A DNA stretch of 7,248 bases from DASULK01 sp036278255 (GTDB taxonomy: Bacteria > Actinomycetota > Actinomycetes > Mycobacteriales > Micromonosporaceae). Positions 6,318 through 7,248 of the stretch are shown here, piece after piece. The DNA is taken from the NCBI GenBank assembly GCA_036278255.1, contig DASULK010000186.1:1-7248 (forward strand), in the 5' to 3' direction. The notes below the pieces were generated by a model. It saw only the letters and a list, made by a program, of their open reading frames with translations. It was not told the DNA's origin and searched no databases. The position numbers were made by a program, and so were the translations under genes. Each line of letters begins with the position of its first letter. The first letter of the stretch is position 1.

Positions 6318-6332
6318 GCCGACCGCTCACCG
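6312..6332 (+). terminator. Perfect 8-bp stem-loop spanning the stop codon of the 254-aa gene
   Basis: CGGTGAGC (6312-6319) and GCTCACCG (6325-6332) are exact inverted repeats around a 5-nt CGACC loop, and the TGA stop (6315-6317) lies in the left arm. Only a weak TTT follows (6338-6340). It may act as a factor-dependent or partial terminator, or as a processing or stability element that lowers expression of the lipoprotein gene beginning 35 nt later. The repeat is certain; the role is inferred. Confidence 0.5.
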
Positions 6333-6355
6333 CGCCCTTTCCCGTTCCCAGCCAA

Positions 6356-6361
6356 GAGGAG
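6356..6361 (+). promoter_or_regulatory. Ribosome binding site pointing to an ATC start
   Basis: GAGGAG, extended from AAGAGGAG, ends 5 nt before ATC 6367, normal Streptomyces spacing. It is the principal evidence for where the lipoprotein gene begins. Confidence 0.6.
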
Positions 6362-6366
6362 CCCCC

Positions 6367-7248
6367 ATCCGCCCCGCCCGCCGCACGCTGCCCCTGATCA
6401 CCGCCGCTGTCTGTCTCACTCTCGCCGCGACCGCCTGTTCCAGCGACACCGACGGCAACCCCCCGGCTGCCGCAGAGCAGACGAAGTCGCCCAGCGCCGC
6501 ACCGAAGCCGGCCCCCGCGCTCACCCCGGCCGAGGCCCGTGACGCCATCGCCTCCTACTCGATGACGAACAACCTGGCGTACATCAAGCGCGACCGCGCG
6601 CTCCTCGACACCGTCGAGGGCGGCCCCCGGTACGCGATGTCGCTGGCCGACCTCCAGGAAGACGACGCCCTGCCGAAGGCGGACCGAGAGCCGTATCGGC
6701 CGTGGTCGTACGACCTTGCCGCAACCGACCTCTACATCCCGCGCCTGAAGCACGGGCAGCAGCGGTGGTTCGCCGCCGTCACCCGGGCCGGCAGCAAGAA
6801 GCAGTACGCCCGCGTCCTGGTCCTGGCCGAGAACGCGAAGTCGAAGCGGTGGGAGATGGTCGCCACTGTCGACCTCGACGACCCCTCCCAGCTTCCGAAG
6901 ATCGTGCTGGACGAGGACGGCTACGCCACGGCAGTCGACCCCGCTTCCAAGTCCCTGGCCGCTCCCGTCGACCTGCTGCGCTCGGCCGTGATCGACAATT
7001 TCGCCACCGGAGGCGACCTCACCGGCCGCAAGGTGCTTGTCCCCACCGAGGCCGCCAAGCGGCAGGTCAAGGTCCACAACGACACGGTCCACAAGTTCGG
7101 TACCCGAGGCACCACCCAGTTCGCGTCAGCGGCCACGCAGTTCCCCGACAGCTACGCGTTGAAGACCTCCACGGGCGCGCTCGTCGTCTTCTCCCACAAC
7201 CACACCCAGCACGACGCCGTCGCCGCGCCGGGTCTGGTGATCGTGCCG
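6367..7248 (+). CDS. Secreted lipoprotein precursor, 3' end beyond the window; probable ATC start
   Basis: The frame is open from 6301 to the right edge; from ATC 6367 it gives 294 codons. The N-terminus is a classic lipoprotein signal: basic RPARR (2-6), hydrophobic LPLITAAVCLTLA (8-20), then ATAC with the lipidated Cys at 24 followed by SSDTDG. A Pro/Ala/Lys linker (31-52) tethers the mature domain from about 53 (LTPAEARDAIASYSMTNN). That domain has mixed helix and strand, including RWFAAVTRAGSKKQYARVLVLAE near 133-155. There is no ATG, GTG or TTG between the upstream in-frame stop (6298) and the signal region; CTG 6388 and 6394 would lose the basic n-region. The sequence pattern recalls actinobacterial lipoproteins of unknown function (perhaps the DUF8094 type, from memory and unverified). 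It would sit on the outer face of the membrane, possibly assisting the export apparatus encoded upstream. Confidence 0.8.
   Translation, partial: MRPARRTLPLITAAVCLTLAATACSSDTDGNPPAAAEQTKSPSAAPKPAPALTPAEARDAIASYSMTNNLAYIKRDRALLDTVEGGPRYAMSLADLQEDDALPKADREPYRPWSYDLAATDLYIPRLKHGQQRWFAAVTRAGSKKQYARVLVLAENAKSKRWEMVATVDLDDPSQLPKIVLDEDGYATAVDPASKSLAAPVDLLRSAVIDNFATGGDLTGRKVLVPTEAAKRQVKVHNDTVHKFGTRGTTQFASAATQFPDSYALKTSTGALVVFSHNHTQHDAVAAPGLVIVP

Noticed and set aside
1..7248. CRISPR, tRNA, insertion sequence, attachment site or origin
   Set aside because: No regularly spaced repeats, cloverleaf, transposase motifs, terminal inverted repeats or iteron clusters were seen.

Overview
The window is high-GC DNA with strong G/C preference at third codon positions, TTG and other non-ATG starts, and tightly packed genes, all pointing to a Streptomyces or close actinomycete. 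Every gene I can support lies on the + strand and spacing is short, so the window reads as one operon-like segment. No relaxase, coupling protein, integrase, rRNA, tRNA or CRISPR array is visible, so chromosome, plasmid and integrative element cannot be told apart.

Layout. (1) 1-425: 3' part of a gene for a small protein, possibly VirB8/TcpC-like. (2) 441-1832: polytopic TrbL/VirB6-like membrane protein with a long Gly/Ala/Pro-rich tail. (3) 1914-3386: protein of the kind named SCO6880 family in actinomycetes, with two N-terminal membrane helices and a large soluble domain. (4) 3441-3896: 151-residue, His-rich, mainly helical protein of unknown role. (5) 3925-5439: stand-alone VirB4/TraC-type ATPase with clear Walker A, DPKGE, RLNPLD and Walker B (YDEAW) motifs. 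(6) 5553-6317: 254-residue protein of unknown function whose best start is CTG. (7) 6367-7248, running off the right edge: lipoprotein precursor whose best start is the very rare ATC.

Genes 1-5 look like the inner-membrane core of a minimal type IV secretion system (VirB8-like, VirB6-like, a PrgI/VirB4-N-like membrane protein, and a VirB4 motor). The VirB4 function appears divided between genes 3 and 5, with gene 4 between them. This differs from the classical Streptomyces transfer mechanism, which needs only one FtsK-like TraB translocase, so the locus may build a different DNA or protein export device. Genes 6 and 7 are likely accessory; the lipoprotein would sit on the outer face of the membrane.

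Possible RNA-level control: stem-loops between genes 2 and 3, over the Shine-Dalgarno of gene 4 and across the stop codon of gene 6, plus an 11-codon ORF linking genes 4 and 5 by overlapping stop/start codons. The main uncertainties are the starts of genes 6 and 7 and the functions of genes 1, 4, 6 and 7.
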